From JAAXTT01 sp964530215 (GTDB lineage: Bacteria; Bacillota; Desulfotomaculia; Desulfotomaculales; Desulfocucumaceae), in NCBI GenBank assembly GCA_964530215.1, contig CAZHAJ010000093.1, forward strand, positions 1 through 7,115: DNA of 7,115 nt, read 5' to 3'. This document shows, piece after piece, positions 1 to 6,553 of the stretch. The position numbers and the translations under genes are program-made. Each line of letters starts with the position of its first letter. Position 1 is the first letter of the stretch. The notes under the pieces are model-generated. The model was not told the origin of the DNA. It saw only the letters and a program-made list of their open reading frames with translations, and did no database searches.

Positions 1-172
1 ATATTGCCCAAAGGCAAAGTGGTCTTTCCATTAAATATATTCCTAATCATACTCCGGCCCAGAAACCCCTTTTTATCGTTTCTCCAACAGTTACCGCCAA
101 TAAAGGGCCTGGCATCATAGCTCCTGAAAAAGCCACAATAAAGGAAGTTGTAAATATTACCGCCACATCCAC
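1..172 (-). pseudogene. LysE/RhtB-family amino-acid exporter, 5' part, interrupted by a stop (partial at window edge)
   Basis: Read on the minus strand from a GTG at 172, eight bases after a GGAGG (181-185), the sequence encodes a hydrophobic first helix followed by the string GAMMPGPLLAVTVGETIKRG and then FWAG. This closely fits the N-terminus of LysE/RhtB amino-acid exporters, whose first helix ends in a PGP motif followed by a KRGxxAG-type loop. The reading frame meets TGA at 47-49, after 41 codons. Beyond it, the same frame gives LGIYLMERPLCLWAI, which weakly recalls the LGHxxLE start of the family's second helix, so the gene seems broken by a small deletion or frameshift plus a stop. The 3' part lies outside the window. 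It is divergent from the FliK-like gene. The family call rests on motif memory only. A sequencing error at 41-55 cannot be excluded. Confidence 0.6.
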
Positions 173-304
173 AATGATAGCCTCCAAGTCATGTGTTAAG
201 AAATGATTTCTAATTATAGGAAAAAAACCTTTAACCTACCATTGATTGTATCGATAATATATATAAGATTAACAATATACCACTGTCCGACAGGAGAATT
301 TGCG

Positions 305-895
305 ATGCAAATAAATAGAATAATCCCCCTTATAATGGGAATCATAAATGGCCCTAAAGAGGTAAACAAACCTGCCAGCAATGTTGAATTCAGCAAATTA
401 ATTAAAAAGGGGTTAAAAAGTTCGCAGAAGACAATAATAGATGAATCAACCGGTATTTTAAAAGAAAACCAGACTGCCCAGCAAGCCCAGACCAAAACAG
501 CTCAGCCATTGCCGGAGTTTTTACCGATGCCGCTAAAAACTCCCCTTTACAGTCAGTCAGGTTTTTTTATCAAAAATCAAAAAGATAAAACAAATAGTGC
601 TGATAACTCTGACCCCACTGAAGTATTTATATACCTTAAGACAGAAAATATCGGAATCTTATGGATATCCCTATCCGCTCTGGAGGATTTGCTCAAAATA
701 GTGATATACACTGAAAAAGAGCAGTTTACCGAACAATTTAAAGAAATTCTCCCTACCGTAACAGAAGGGCTTCGCCAACTGGGATATCCCTCGGTAATGG
801 CCAACAGCATTACCCGACCCGGCATAACCAACTGTGCGGAAATAAGCAGTTCCGAAGTTTCGTCTCAATTTTACTTAATTGATTGGGAAGTGTAA
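305..895 (+). CDS. FliK C-terminal-like protein (YlqG-type), upstream of an FlhB-like protein
   Basis: This encodes 196 aa. I chose ATG 305 because AGGAGAA lies just upstream (291-297); the open frame reaches back to an ATG at 203, but that start has no ribosome binding site and would add an unlikely extension. The N-terminal half (about residues 1-95) is polar and low in complexity. The C-terminal half contains a stretch reading LKTENIGILWISLS followed by an amphipathic segment ending in LRQLGY. It matches the pattern of the FliK hook-length-control C-terminal domain (L-P-x-x-L-G-x-V-x-V-x-L), although the usual proline is absent. The stop is only 3 bp before the FlhB-like gene. In Bacillus subtilis a similar pair (ylqG-ylqH) lies away from the main flagellar operon. 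The partner gene supports this call more than the motif does, and the function of such orphan pairs is not established. Confidence 0.6.
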   Translation: MQINRIIPLIMGIINGPKEVNKPASNVEFSKLIKKGLKSSQKTIIDESTGILKENQTAQQAQTKTAQPLPEFLPMPLKTPLYSQSGFFIKNQKDKTNSADNSDPTEVFIYLKTENIGILWISLSALEDLLKIVIYTEKEQFTEQFKEILPTVTEGLRQLGYPSVMANSITRPGITNCAEISSSEVSSQFYLIDWEV

Positions 896-898
896 ACT

Positions 899-1189
899 AT
901 GAAAGAAAAAGATAATAATACAAATAAGACAAAAATAGCCGCCGCTTTGCGATACCGTTCAAAAGAGGATAATGCGCCAAAAGTGGTAGCCACCGGAAAA
1001 GGTGACTTGGCAGAAAAAATAAAAGAAATAGCAGAAAAAGAGAATGTACCCATTTATCGTGACACTGTATTGGCCCAAGCCCTGGTTAAACTGGGAGCAG
1101 GAACCGAAATACCTGAAGAACTCTATCAGGCGGTAGCCCATGTTTTGGTACACATAGCCCGTGTAGACAAAAAAATGGAAAGTAAATAA
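899..1189 (+). CDS. ylqH: FlhB-like cytoplasmic-domain protein (YlqH/EscU C-terminal family)
   Basis: This 96-aa protein corresponds to the cytoplasmic tail of the flagellar/type III export switch protein FlhB, without its membrane domain. Visible family marks are AALRY near the start, APKVVATGKG (about residues 26-35, where FlhB has NPTHxAVAL then APxVxAKG), the helix LAEKIKEIAEKENVPI, and the segment RDTVLAQAL followed by GTEIPEELYQAVAHVL. The self-cleaving NPTH motif of true FlhB is missing (the region reads SKEDNAPKVV), so auto-cleavage is not expected. The start ATG at 899 follows GGGAAG (885-890) and comes 3 bp after the upstream stop, so the two genes are probably translated from one message. 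FliK and the FlhB tail interact in the hook-length switch. A partnership between these two short relatives is therefore plausible, but it is an inference. No transmembrane segment is visible. Confidence 0.85.
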   Translation: MKEKDNNTNKTKIAAALRYRSKEDNAPKVVATGKGDLAEKIKEIAEKENVPIYRDTVLAQALVKLGAGTEIPEELYQAVAHVLVHIARVDKKMESK

Positions 1190-1235
1190 AAAACCTTGAA
1201 TATAGTTATCTGAAAAAGGAAAGGAGTCTCAAACG

Positions 1236-1925
1236 TTGATAAACAGAAAAACACTGGCCTCCCTCATTGATCACACCTTACTCAAACCATACGCCACCAA
1301 AAGTGATATCATACAATTATGTGAAGATGCTAAAGATTATGGCTTTAAAGCCGTTTGCATAAACCCTGCATGGGTCTCCTTGGCAAGTCAAGTTTTGGAA
1401 AATTCAAATGTGTCCGTTTGCACTGTGGTGGGCTTCCCTCTGGGTGCTGCCACCACTGAAATAAAGGCTGCTGAAGCTTTAAGGGCAGTCAATGACGGTG
1501 CTGATGAGATTGATATGGTCATTAATATCGGTCTTCTCAAGGACAATTACCTGGATCTTTTTCTCCAGGATATTCATCAGGTGGTCAAAACCGCAGTTTC
1601 AGCAAAGCCCAAAACCATAGTTAAAGCAATTATTGAAACCTGCTTTCTAAGCCCCCAGCTTATAATAGCTGCTTCCCAATTATGTGAGAAAGCAGGAGTT
1701 CATATAGTGAAAACCAGTACCGGCTTTGGTACCGGAGGCGCCACTACAAGAGATATTCAGCTTATCAGAAAGTCTGTGTCCCCTGATGTTGGAATCAAAG
1801 CTTCCGGGGGAATAAAAAGTCTGGAACAGGCTTTATCTATGCACGAAGCCGGAGCCACCAGAATAGGAACCAGTTCAGGTGTTCAAATAATGGAAGAGTA
1901 TATTTCAAGTAACCCTGAACATTGA
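1236..1925 (+). CDS. deoC: Deoxyribose-phosphate aldolase
   Basis: DeoC cleaves 2-deoxy-D-ribose 5-phosphate into glyceraldehyde 3-phosphate and acetaldehyde, a cytoplasmic step in deoxynucleoside catabolism. The 229-aa length is normal for the short bacterial form. Family marks appear in order: IDHTLLKP (residues 11-18), VVGFPLG (64-70), EIDMVINIG with the proton-relay Asp93, VKTSTGFG with the Schiff-base Lys159, and GIKASGGI with the second catalytic Lys188. The C-terminus has the phosphate-binding GATRIGTSSG. All three catalytic residues are present, so the enzyme should be active. The start is TTG at 1236, after AAAGGAG (1220-1226); no in-frame ATG fits. It lies 46 bp after the FlhB-like gene and 49 bp before a thioesterase gene. 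No deoxynucleoside phosphorylase, kinase or DeoR regulator is seen nearby, so it is not in a classic deo operon here. Confidence 0.97.
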   Translation: MINRKTLASLIDHTLLKPYATKSDIIQLCEDAKDYGFKAVCINPAWVSLASQVLENSNVSVCTVVGFPLGAATTEIKAAEALRAVNDGADEIDMVINIGLLKDNYLDLFLQDIHQVVKTAVSAKPKTIVKAIIETCFLSPQLIIAASQLCEKAGVHIVKTSTGFGTGGATTRDIQLIRKSVSPDVGIKASGGIKSLEQALSMHEAGATRIGTSSGVQIMEEYISSNPEH

Positions 1926-1974
1926 CCCCACAAAAGTTAAATTATAGTATGTTTTTATAGTTTAAGGAGATATC

Positions 1975-2379
1975 ATGGACGTAAGATTACTCAAAAAAGA
2001 GAACATGTGCTTTGGCTGCAGTGATGCAAATACCATCGGTCTTAAGCTTAAGTTTAACCTAGAGGGCGATATTTGCAGAAGCACCTTTACAGCCGGCACT
2101 CAACATCAAGGCTGGACAGGCTATATTCATGGTGGAATCATATCAACTTTACTGGATGAAGTAATGGCTCAGTGGATTTGGCTCCATAACATCCCGGCCA
2201 TGACTGCAGAACTTACTACCAGGTTCAGTAAAGCAGTACCCATTAATGTGCCCTTGACTTTAGAGTCCAGAAAAGTCGGTGGAAGGGGCAAATTATATCT
2301 AATGGAAGGGGCGATTATCCTCCCCGACGGTGATATACCCTGCCGAGCCACAGCCAAGTTCCTTAGACATGATTTCTAA
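1975..2379 (+). CDS. Hotdog-fold thioesterase (PaaI/4HBT-like)
   Basis: This 134-aa protein is the usual length for a single hotdog domain. It has an N-terminal MCFGC (residues 11-15) followed by GLKLKF, as in the CFGC-x-x-N-x-x-GL group of PaaI-like proteins. Next comes HQGWTGYIHGGIISTLLDE (44-62), the helix-capping segment that carries the active site in acyl-CoA thioesterases. H52-G53-G54 and D61-E62 are the key residues. The end of the domain gives paired strands (TTRFSKAVPI, KVGGRGKLYLMEGAI) typical of the fold. The expected reaction is hydrolysis of an acyl-CoA thioester in the cytoplasm. The substrate cannot be read from the sequence, and the neighbours give no pathway hint. The start ATG at 1975 follows AAGGAGATATC. 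The family call is firm and the function is general only. Confidence 0.88.
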   Translation: MDVRLLKKENMCFGCSDANTIGLKLKFNLEGDICRSTFTAGTQHQGWTGYIHGGIISTLLDEVMAQWIWLHNIPAMTAELTTRFSKAVPINVPLTLESRKVGGRGKLYLMEGAIILPDGDIPCRATAKFLRHDF

Positions 2380-2417
2380 ATGAGACTATCTACAATAATA
2401 TTGACGGAGTGATATAT

Positions 2418-2969
2418 ATGACCAGAGAAGAAGCTTTAGATCTGCTAAAGAAACACCTAAAAAACAATAATCTTTTTAAACACAGCTTAGCTGTGGAGGC
2501 TGTAATGCGAGAACTGGCCCACCACTTGGAAGAAGACCAAGAGCTTTGGGGAATCGCAGGGCTGCTGCATGATATTGACTATGATGAAACCAAGGATGAT
2601 CTAAGCCGTCACAGCTTAGTGGGGGCACAGATACTTGAGGAACAAGGACTTCCCGAAGAATTGGTATACGCTGTAAAAGTACACAACCACAACCATGGTC
2701 TTCCCCGTCTGAGCATGATGGACAAAGCGCTTTACTCTGCCGACCCGGTTACCGGACTGATTGTGGCCGGTGCTCTAATAAAGAAAGAAAAAAGCTTAAG
2801 TGCTATTGATGTTCCTTTCTTATTAAACCGATTCGGCGAAAAATCCTTTGCCCGGGGTGCCAATCGAGAAACAATTTTGTGCTGTGAAGAACTGGGCTTA
2901 AGCCTAGAGGAATTCTTAGAAATAAGCCTTGCAGGTATGCAAAAAATTTCAAAGGAAATGGGCTTATAA
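2418..2969 (+). CDS. HD-domain metal-dependent phosphohydrolase-like protein
   Basis: I start this 183-aa protein at ATG 2418, eight bases after ACGGAG (2404-2409); the GTG at 2409 overlaps that ribosome binding site and is rejected. HD-superfamily metal ligands are visible in order: H22 in LFKHSLAVE, H51-D52 in GLLHDIDYD, H65 in LSRHSLVGA, H89/H91/H93 in KVHNHNHG, and D109 in LYSADPVTG. This is the pattern of small stand-alone HDIG/HD hydrolases, which act on phosphate esters or nucleotides in the cytoplasm. The C-terminal half is helical, ending in a segment (about residues 132-180) seen in clostridial relatives as I remember them. The substrate is unknown. It lies between a thioesterase gene and smpB, with spacers of about 40 bp on each side, probably in the same transcript. 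All metal-binding residues are kept, so it is likely active. Confidence 0.88.
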   Translation: MTREEALDLLKKHLKNNNLFKHSLAVEAVMRELAHHLEEDQELWGIAGLLHDIDYDETKDDLSRHSLVGAQILEEQGLPEELVYAVKVHNHNHGLPRLSMMDKALYSADPVTGLIVAGALIKKEKSLSAIDVPFLLNRFGEKSFARGANRETILCCEELGLSLEEFLEISLAGMQKISKEMGL

Positions 2970-3013
2970 GCTATATCCCACATTAATTTTTACTTTATTG
3001 GCGGAGGTGCTTG

Positions 3014-3475
3014 ATGTCTGAAAAAATAATTACTTTAAACCGCAAGGCTAGGCATGAATATCACATCATGGACACCTTCGAAGCAGGTATTGAGCTAAGG
3101 GGAACTGAAGTGAAATCTCTGAGGGCCGGCAATGCAAATCTTCAAGACAGTTATGCCCGAGTTGAGAATGGCGAGTTAATATTGTATAATATGCATATAT
3201 CACCTTATACTCAAGGCAACCAATTTAATCATGAACCCAAGCGGCCTCGCCGTTTGCTAATGCACAAGCATGAGATAATCAGAATACATGGAAAGACCAG
3301 GGAAAAAGGATTTTCCATAATTCCCACCAAAGCATACTTTAAAGATGGATATGCTAAAGTGGAAATAGCATTAGCCCGTGGTAAAAAGCTTTATGACCGC
3401 AGGGATGACATGGCTGAGAGGGATGCCAAAAGGGATATGGAACGTGCCATCAAGGAAAGAAATCGCGACATTTAA
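3014..3475 (+). CDS. smpB: SsrA-binding protein SmpB
   Basis: SmpB binds the tRNA-like domain of tmRNA and brings it to stalled ribosomes for trans-translation. This 153-aa protein has the full family layout: N-terminal RKARHEYHI (residues 10-18), GTEVKSLRAG (30-39) in the OB-fold, NPHI-like NMHISPY (59-65), REKGFSIIP (96-104), and the C-terminal LARGKKLYDRR followed by a basic tail rich in RDAKRDMERAIK. That tail enters the empty mRNA channel. GGAGG (3003-3007) is 6 bases before ATG 3014 and only 3 before the TTG at 3011, so ATG 3014 is the start. The stop is 16 bp before the tmRNA gene, so ssrA must be co-transcribed with smpB or use a promoter inside the end of smpB. Confidence 0.98.
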   Translation: MSEKIITLNRKARHEYHIMDTFEAGIELRGTEVKSLRAGNANLQDSYARVENGELILYNMHISPYTQGNQFNHEPKRPRRLLMHKHEIIRIHGKTREKGFSIIPTKAYFKDGYAKVEIALARGKKLYDRRDDMAERDAKRDMERAIKERNRDI

Positions 3476-3491
3476 ACCATTGCCAAACATT

Positions 3492-3847
3492 GGGGGCGTA
3501 ATGGTTTCGACGGGGGAACAGGTGGCAGAAGTAGCGAGCCGGGGTTCCATCAGCCCGCAAAACGGTGGAAAAACAATAATTGCCAAAAACGATAATTTAG
3601 CTTTAGCTGCTTAATTGCAGTTGACGTCCTACCCGCGTTGGGCCCGTGACCTGGGCTAGGGCGACACTTAAACGGGCTAGCCTTTAGGTTGACTTCCAGA
3701 GACCTTTAGGGACACATCGCTGGAATAGCTCCAAAGAAGGCTGGCTGTGGCCGTCGGCGGGGCGAACAACAATGCACAGCCTGCGCTCGGAGACACTTCT
3801 GTGGTCTTTCTTTCGGACGGTGGGTTCAACTCCCCCCGCCTCCACCA
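3492..3847 (+). ncRNA. ssrA: Transfer-messenger RNA (tmRNA)
   Basis: The 5' end is GGGGGCGTAATGGTTTCGACG, and the 3' end carries the T loop TTCAACT (3825-3831), acceptor strand CGCCTCC (3837-3843), discriminator A and an encoded CCA (3845-3847). GGGGGCG (3492-3498) pairs with CGCCTCC over seven positions with one G-U, which fixes both ends and gives 356 nt, a usual length. The message part encodes AKNDNLALAA and a TAA stop (3582-3614). T-stem positions 3820-3824 and 3832-3836 pair at four of five positions, with a U-C clash at 3821/3835. The gene follows smpB by 16 bp. On its 3' side a mobile element begins, and the element's recombinase gene overlaps the last 22 nt on the other strand. The encoded CCA and acceptor stem are intact, so the RNA should still function. 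Confidence 0.97.
3582..3614 (+). other. tmRNA proteolysis tag reading frame
   Basis: From GCC 3582 the frame reads AKNDNLALAA and stops at TAA 3612-3614. The -LALAA end is the usual degradation signal read by ClpXP-type proteases. The resume codon is inferred as GCC from the position of the tag after an A-rich stretch. The residue charged on tmRNA (Ala) would precede it. Confidence 0.85.
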
Positions 3848-3850
3848 TTA
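3826..3850. other. Probable attachment-site junction (element/ssrA 3' end)
   Basis: The host tmRNA ends at 3847. A large serine recombinase gene runs in from the other strand and ends at 3826, inside the tmRNA. Sequence to the right becomes A+T-rich and carries mobile-element genes. Together these mark the element end at the tmRNA 3' terminus. The exact crossover dinucleotide cannot be fixed because the partner junction is not in the window. tmRNA genes are well-known integration sites, and serine-recombinase islands at ssrA have been described in Dehalococcoides. Confidence 0.6.
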
Positions 3851-5328
3851 GTATCCAAAATGAGGTTTAGAGAAATTTCAATTTCATCTTCATTAACAAC
3901 AACCTGATTTATAAATTTATTTATCAGGTTTTTTGTTTCTACCTCATCCTTATAAATATATATCTTCTTCCTTGCCTCTTCTAACATTGATGACATTAAC
4001 TCGGTAGAGATATTTGAGGCCTTCTGTTTTTTTGTATATTCCTTTAACCTTACCAACAATTCTGTTTCGACTTTTTCATTTTCTATAATTTTATTATGTA
4101 TTACCTGTGAAAACCCTCCGGCCTCTATCGCTTTTAATAAGTTTTCATTATTTGATTTTATTGCTATTAATGTCTCATTAATGCTTTTTAGATTTCTTGT
4201 AATTTCAATATCTTGTTCTTTATTTAATTCATTTACTCTTTCGAGTAATTCAGGAATACTAACAAAAATATTTTCGTCCATTACTTCAAGTGCTAATTCT
4301 TCTAACCTTTCTTTTCTTATTCTTGGTGCATCACAAGTTTTTTGTCTCTCACGAAAATTACACTCATAGTAACCGTAAATTTTCGGTCTTCTAATTGTAT
4401 TACCAACCATTTTTCCACCACATCTTCCACAAACAACTAATCCACTTAAAAGATAATTTATAACTGCCTTTTGTCTTGCCCTTTCAGAATGTAGTTTTCT
4501 TGAATCCATGATTGCTTGTACATTTTTAAAAAGCTTTTCCTCTATAAGCCTAGGTATACCTTTAGGAATTCTAATGACTTCTGCTCCATTTTTTTCTTTA
4601 TGGTTATTTCTCTTGCCATTCTCCTTACTTACAACTCTGTTGTAAACATATACACCATTATATTTTTCATTTCTTAATATCTCATATATAGAATTTTTTG
4701 AAAACGGTTGTCCTCGCTTTGTCTTATATCCTATTCGAGTCAACTCATCTATTATCTTTGTATAGCCCTGTCCCTTAGCGTACATTTCAAAAATCAACCT
4801 TACTATGGCTGCTTCTTCCTCATTTATTATGTATTTCTTCTCCTTTGTAACATCATAACCCAACGGAGGAACCCCACCATTATGCAAACATTTTCTTGCG
4901 TTTTCTTTAAGACCTTTCATAGCCTCCCTAGCAAGGTTTTTACTATAATACTCGTCCATACCTTCCAGTACAGATTCCAGAATTGCAGATTCGGGACTAT
5001 CATCAAGAGGTTGTGTTATACTAATTATCTTAATCCCTGAGTCTCTAAGTTTTTTCTTGTAAATTGCTGAATCATACCTATTCCTTGCAAACCTATCCAA
5101 CTTATGGACCAACACATAATCAAAAAAACCTGCCTTCGCATCCTGAATCATTTTTAAAAATTCTGGCCTTTCATCCGTTGTAGCTGACATTGCCTCATCA
5201 ATATATGTTTTAACAATCACTAGGCCGTTTTTATCTGCATATTCTCGACAATCATGAACCTGTGCACTAATGCTCTCCTGCCTTTGATTGTCACTTGAAT
5301 ATCTTGCATATATCACAGCAGATTCCAT
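3826..5328 (-). CDS. Large serine recombinase (site-specific integrase)
   Basis: This 500-aa enzyme would insert and excise the element. The resolvase domain (about 3-145) has YARYSSDNQ, with the likely nucleophile Ser11 (Ser12 is adjacent), and KLDRFARN (76-83) with catalytic arginines. The recombinase domain (about 150-285) starts with GGVPPLGY. A zinc ribbon has Cys300, Cys303, Cys323 and Cys332. A charged coiled-coil-like segment (about 340-455) follows, as in integrases that control directionality. The start ATG at 5328 follows a strong AAGGAGG that overlaps the stop of the rep frame, so the two are likely coupled. The tail GGGGGS and the stop are encoded by the antisense of the tmRNA 3' end (3826-3846), which is unusual. 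No terminator is seen on this strand before it runs into ssrA. The catalytic residues look intact. Confidence 0.95.
   Translation of the reverse strand: MESAVIYARYSSDNQRQESISAQVHDCREYADKNGLVIVKTYIDEAMSATTDERPEFLKMIQDAKAGFFDYVLVHKLDRFARNRYDSAIYKKKLRDSGIKIISITQPLDDSPESAILESVLEGMDEYYSKNLAREAMKGLKENARKCLHNGGVPPLGYDVTKEKKYIINEEEAAIVRLIFEMYAKGQGYTKIIDELTRIGYKTKRGQPFSKNSIYEILRNEKYNGVYVYNRVVSKENGKRNNHKEKNGAEVIRIPKGIPRLIEEKLFKNVQAIMDSRKLHSERARQKAVINYLLSGLVVCGRCGGKMVGNTIRRPKIYGYYECNFRERQKTCDAPRIRKERLEELALEVMDENIFVSIPELLERVNELNKEQDIEITRNLKSINETLIAIKSNNENLLKAIEAGGFSQVIHNKIIENEKVETELLVRLKEYTKKQKASNISTELMSSMLEEARKKIYIYKDEVETKNLINKFINQVVVNEDEIEISLNLILDTNGGGGGS
3901..3934 (+). terminator. Rho-independent-terminator-like hairpin downstream of ssrA, inside the recombinase gene
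   Basis: AACCTGAT (3901-3908) pairs with ATCAGGTT (3923-3930). The loop contains the palindrome ATAAATTTAT. A run of six T (3929-3934) follows directly on the plus strand. It lies 54 nt after the mature tmRNA 3' end, a suitable distance for stopping ssrA transcripts. It is also coding sequence on the minus strand (recombinase residues about 465-475), so the terminator role is inferred from shape only. Confidence 0.5.
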
Positions 5329-5340
5329 GTTGCTTCCTCC

Positions 5341-6418
5341 TTATGTAAAACCTAGCAATCTTCTTTTTTGTTCTACTATATCTTTATAATCTTTGCCTTT
5401 ATTAAAAAACATCTCTAATCCTTCATCCAATAATTTAATGACACTTTCTCTAGGTTCATAAACATTAGATATAGCCGAAAACGAGGTAATGTACCCCATT
5501 GCGGATAATATTAATGCCTCCCTTTGACAACTGATTTGTTTCTTTCTATTTATAAAACCATTGCCTTCAAAAGAATTAAATGAATTTTGTATTATTTCCC
5601 ACTCCTTAACTGTAGTGCATCTTTCTACTCTGTCTGAATCTAAATTAATCATAACTAACCAATCCGTTGTTAGATATCTCCAGGTTGCTTTTAAATTTTC
5701 GAATAAATCTTCACAACTTTCAATTCTCATATCCTTAAGAAATCCTCTACGTAATTCAAATTCAATATTCCAAAACTTCTTCTGGATTTAAACCTCTATC
5801 TCTCCAAATATATTTAAACCACAGCTTATTCTTTTTATCAGTAACTTCCTTACTCTTGTTATAAATCCTAACAACGATAGCTTTTGAGCCTCTTGAGCCA
5901 AATTCAAATCCTGTAAACTCCCTGTTTGACCTACTTGCTCTTTCATTTCTATATCTTCCTTTAAATCTTTCTTCGTCTTCTCTTCTAAATCTGATGGAAT
6001 CTGAATGGCAGCATAAATCAACCCTATTTAACTTATCTTTTTTAACTTTCCCCATGTTTTTCTCGACCCAATCAACGAACCAATACCATGCATTTTCAGG
6101 GCCAATTTCCCATAAAAAAGTAGAACTTAAGTGAATAAATACTGGATAATTATTTTCATTTCTTGAGCGATATTTTGCTAATCTTAATTCCATCTGATTA
6201 TTACGTAATATGTATGCGTAACTTGGTGCACCATTGGGATACACTTCAAATATTTCTTCTCCAATTTTATAGGTAATTTTATCGTTCTTATGCTCATTTC
6301 TGTTTTTCGAAGCAATTTTTTTGTAATATTCTAAATCATCAATGATTTTGTGTAGTCTTTCTTCATAATTTTCTATATCGATAGTTACAGATAACCAATC
6401 AATGATTGGTATTTCCAT
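5341..6418 (-). pseudogene. Rep_trans-family replication initiator / MobT-like relaxase, frameshifted
   Basis: The first frame runs from ATG 6418 for 218 codons to a TGA at 5762-5764. The second frame runs to TAA 5341-5343. Removing one base from the four-base run at 5772-5775 joins them as a 358-aa protein: EEV then continues WNIEFELRRGFLKDMRIES, a typical W-x-x-E-x-E-L-R stretch of this family. Other marks are DWLSVTID (residues 7-14), NRVDLCC (131-137) and GFEFGSRGSKAIVVRIYNKS (170-189), where Tyr186 is the probable nicking tyrosine, then KE. The family includes rolling-circle plasmid initiators and the ICEBs1 NicK / Tn916 Orf20 relaxases, which nick one strand at an origin. An origin-like hairpin lies just upstream (6447-6474), and the recombinase follows 12 bp downstream. 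The shift may be a true mutation, a sequencing error, or, less likely, programmed. Confidence 0.8.
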
Positions 6419-6446
6419 AGTCTCAGCTCTTTATATTGGTGTTACC

Positions 6447-6474
6447 GTACCCCCTATTAGTAAGGATGGGGTAC
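6447..6474 (-). other. Candidate nicking origin (dso/oriT) hairpin
   Basis: On the minus strand GTACCCC (6474-6468) pairs with GGGGTAC (6453-6447) around a 14-base loop ending in ACTAATAG, so CTAATA stands just before a run of G at the 3' foot of the hairpin. As I remember them, the origins nicked by Rep_trans/MobT enzymes of ICEBs1 and Tn916 share this shape: a C-run and G-run stem with CTAACA before the G run. It sits about 30 bp upstream of the matching initiator gene. The nick position is inferred by analogy. Confidence 0.6.
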
Positions 6475-6553
6475 TACTCTTACTTCCAACATCTAGAAAT
6501 TTCCGCAGGCTTTGACACGGAGCCTCTACCCCCCTGGCCCCCAAAGGCTAACG

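Noticed and set aside
242..269. Possible promoter TTGATT - 16 bp - TAAGAT before the FliK-like gene
   Set aside because: Both boxes match only four of six positions in an A+T-rich stretch where such matches are expected by chance.
203..304. N-terminal extension of the FliK-like gene starting at ATG 203
   Set aside because: There is no ribosome binding site at 203. AGGAGAA lies right before ATG 305, and the extension sequence (MISNYRKKTFNL...) does not resemble the family.
3378..3614. Plus-strand 78-codon frame overlapping the end of smpB and ending in AKNDNLALAA
   Set aside because: Only its last ten codons are real coding (the tmRNA tag). The rest is a shadow of smpB and structured tmRNA, with no start signal.
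4708..5040. Plus-strand frame inside the recombinase gene
   Set aside because: It is a shadow of a strongly supported serine recombinase, with no start signal and a leucine/serine-rich composition typical of antisense reading.
5341..5730. Independent 129-aa gene starting at ATG 5730
   Set aside because: It has no ribosome binding site. Its frame continues upstream with rep-family sequence, so it is the 3' part of the frameshifted rep gene.
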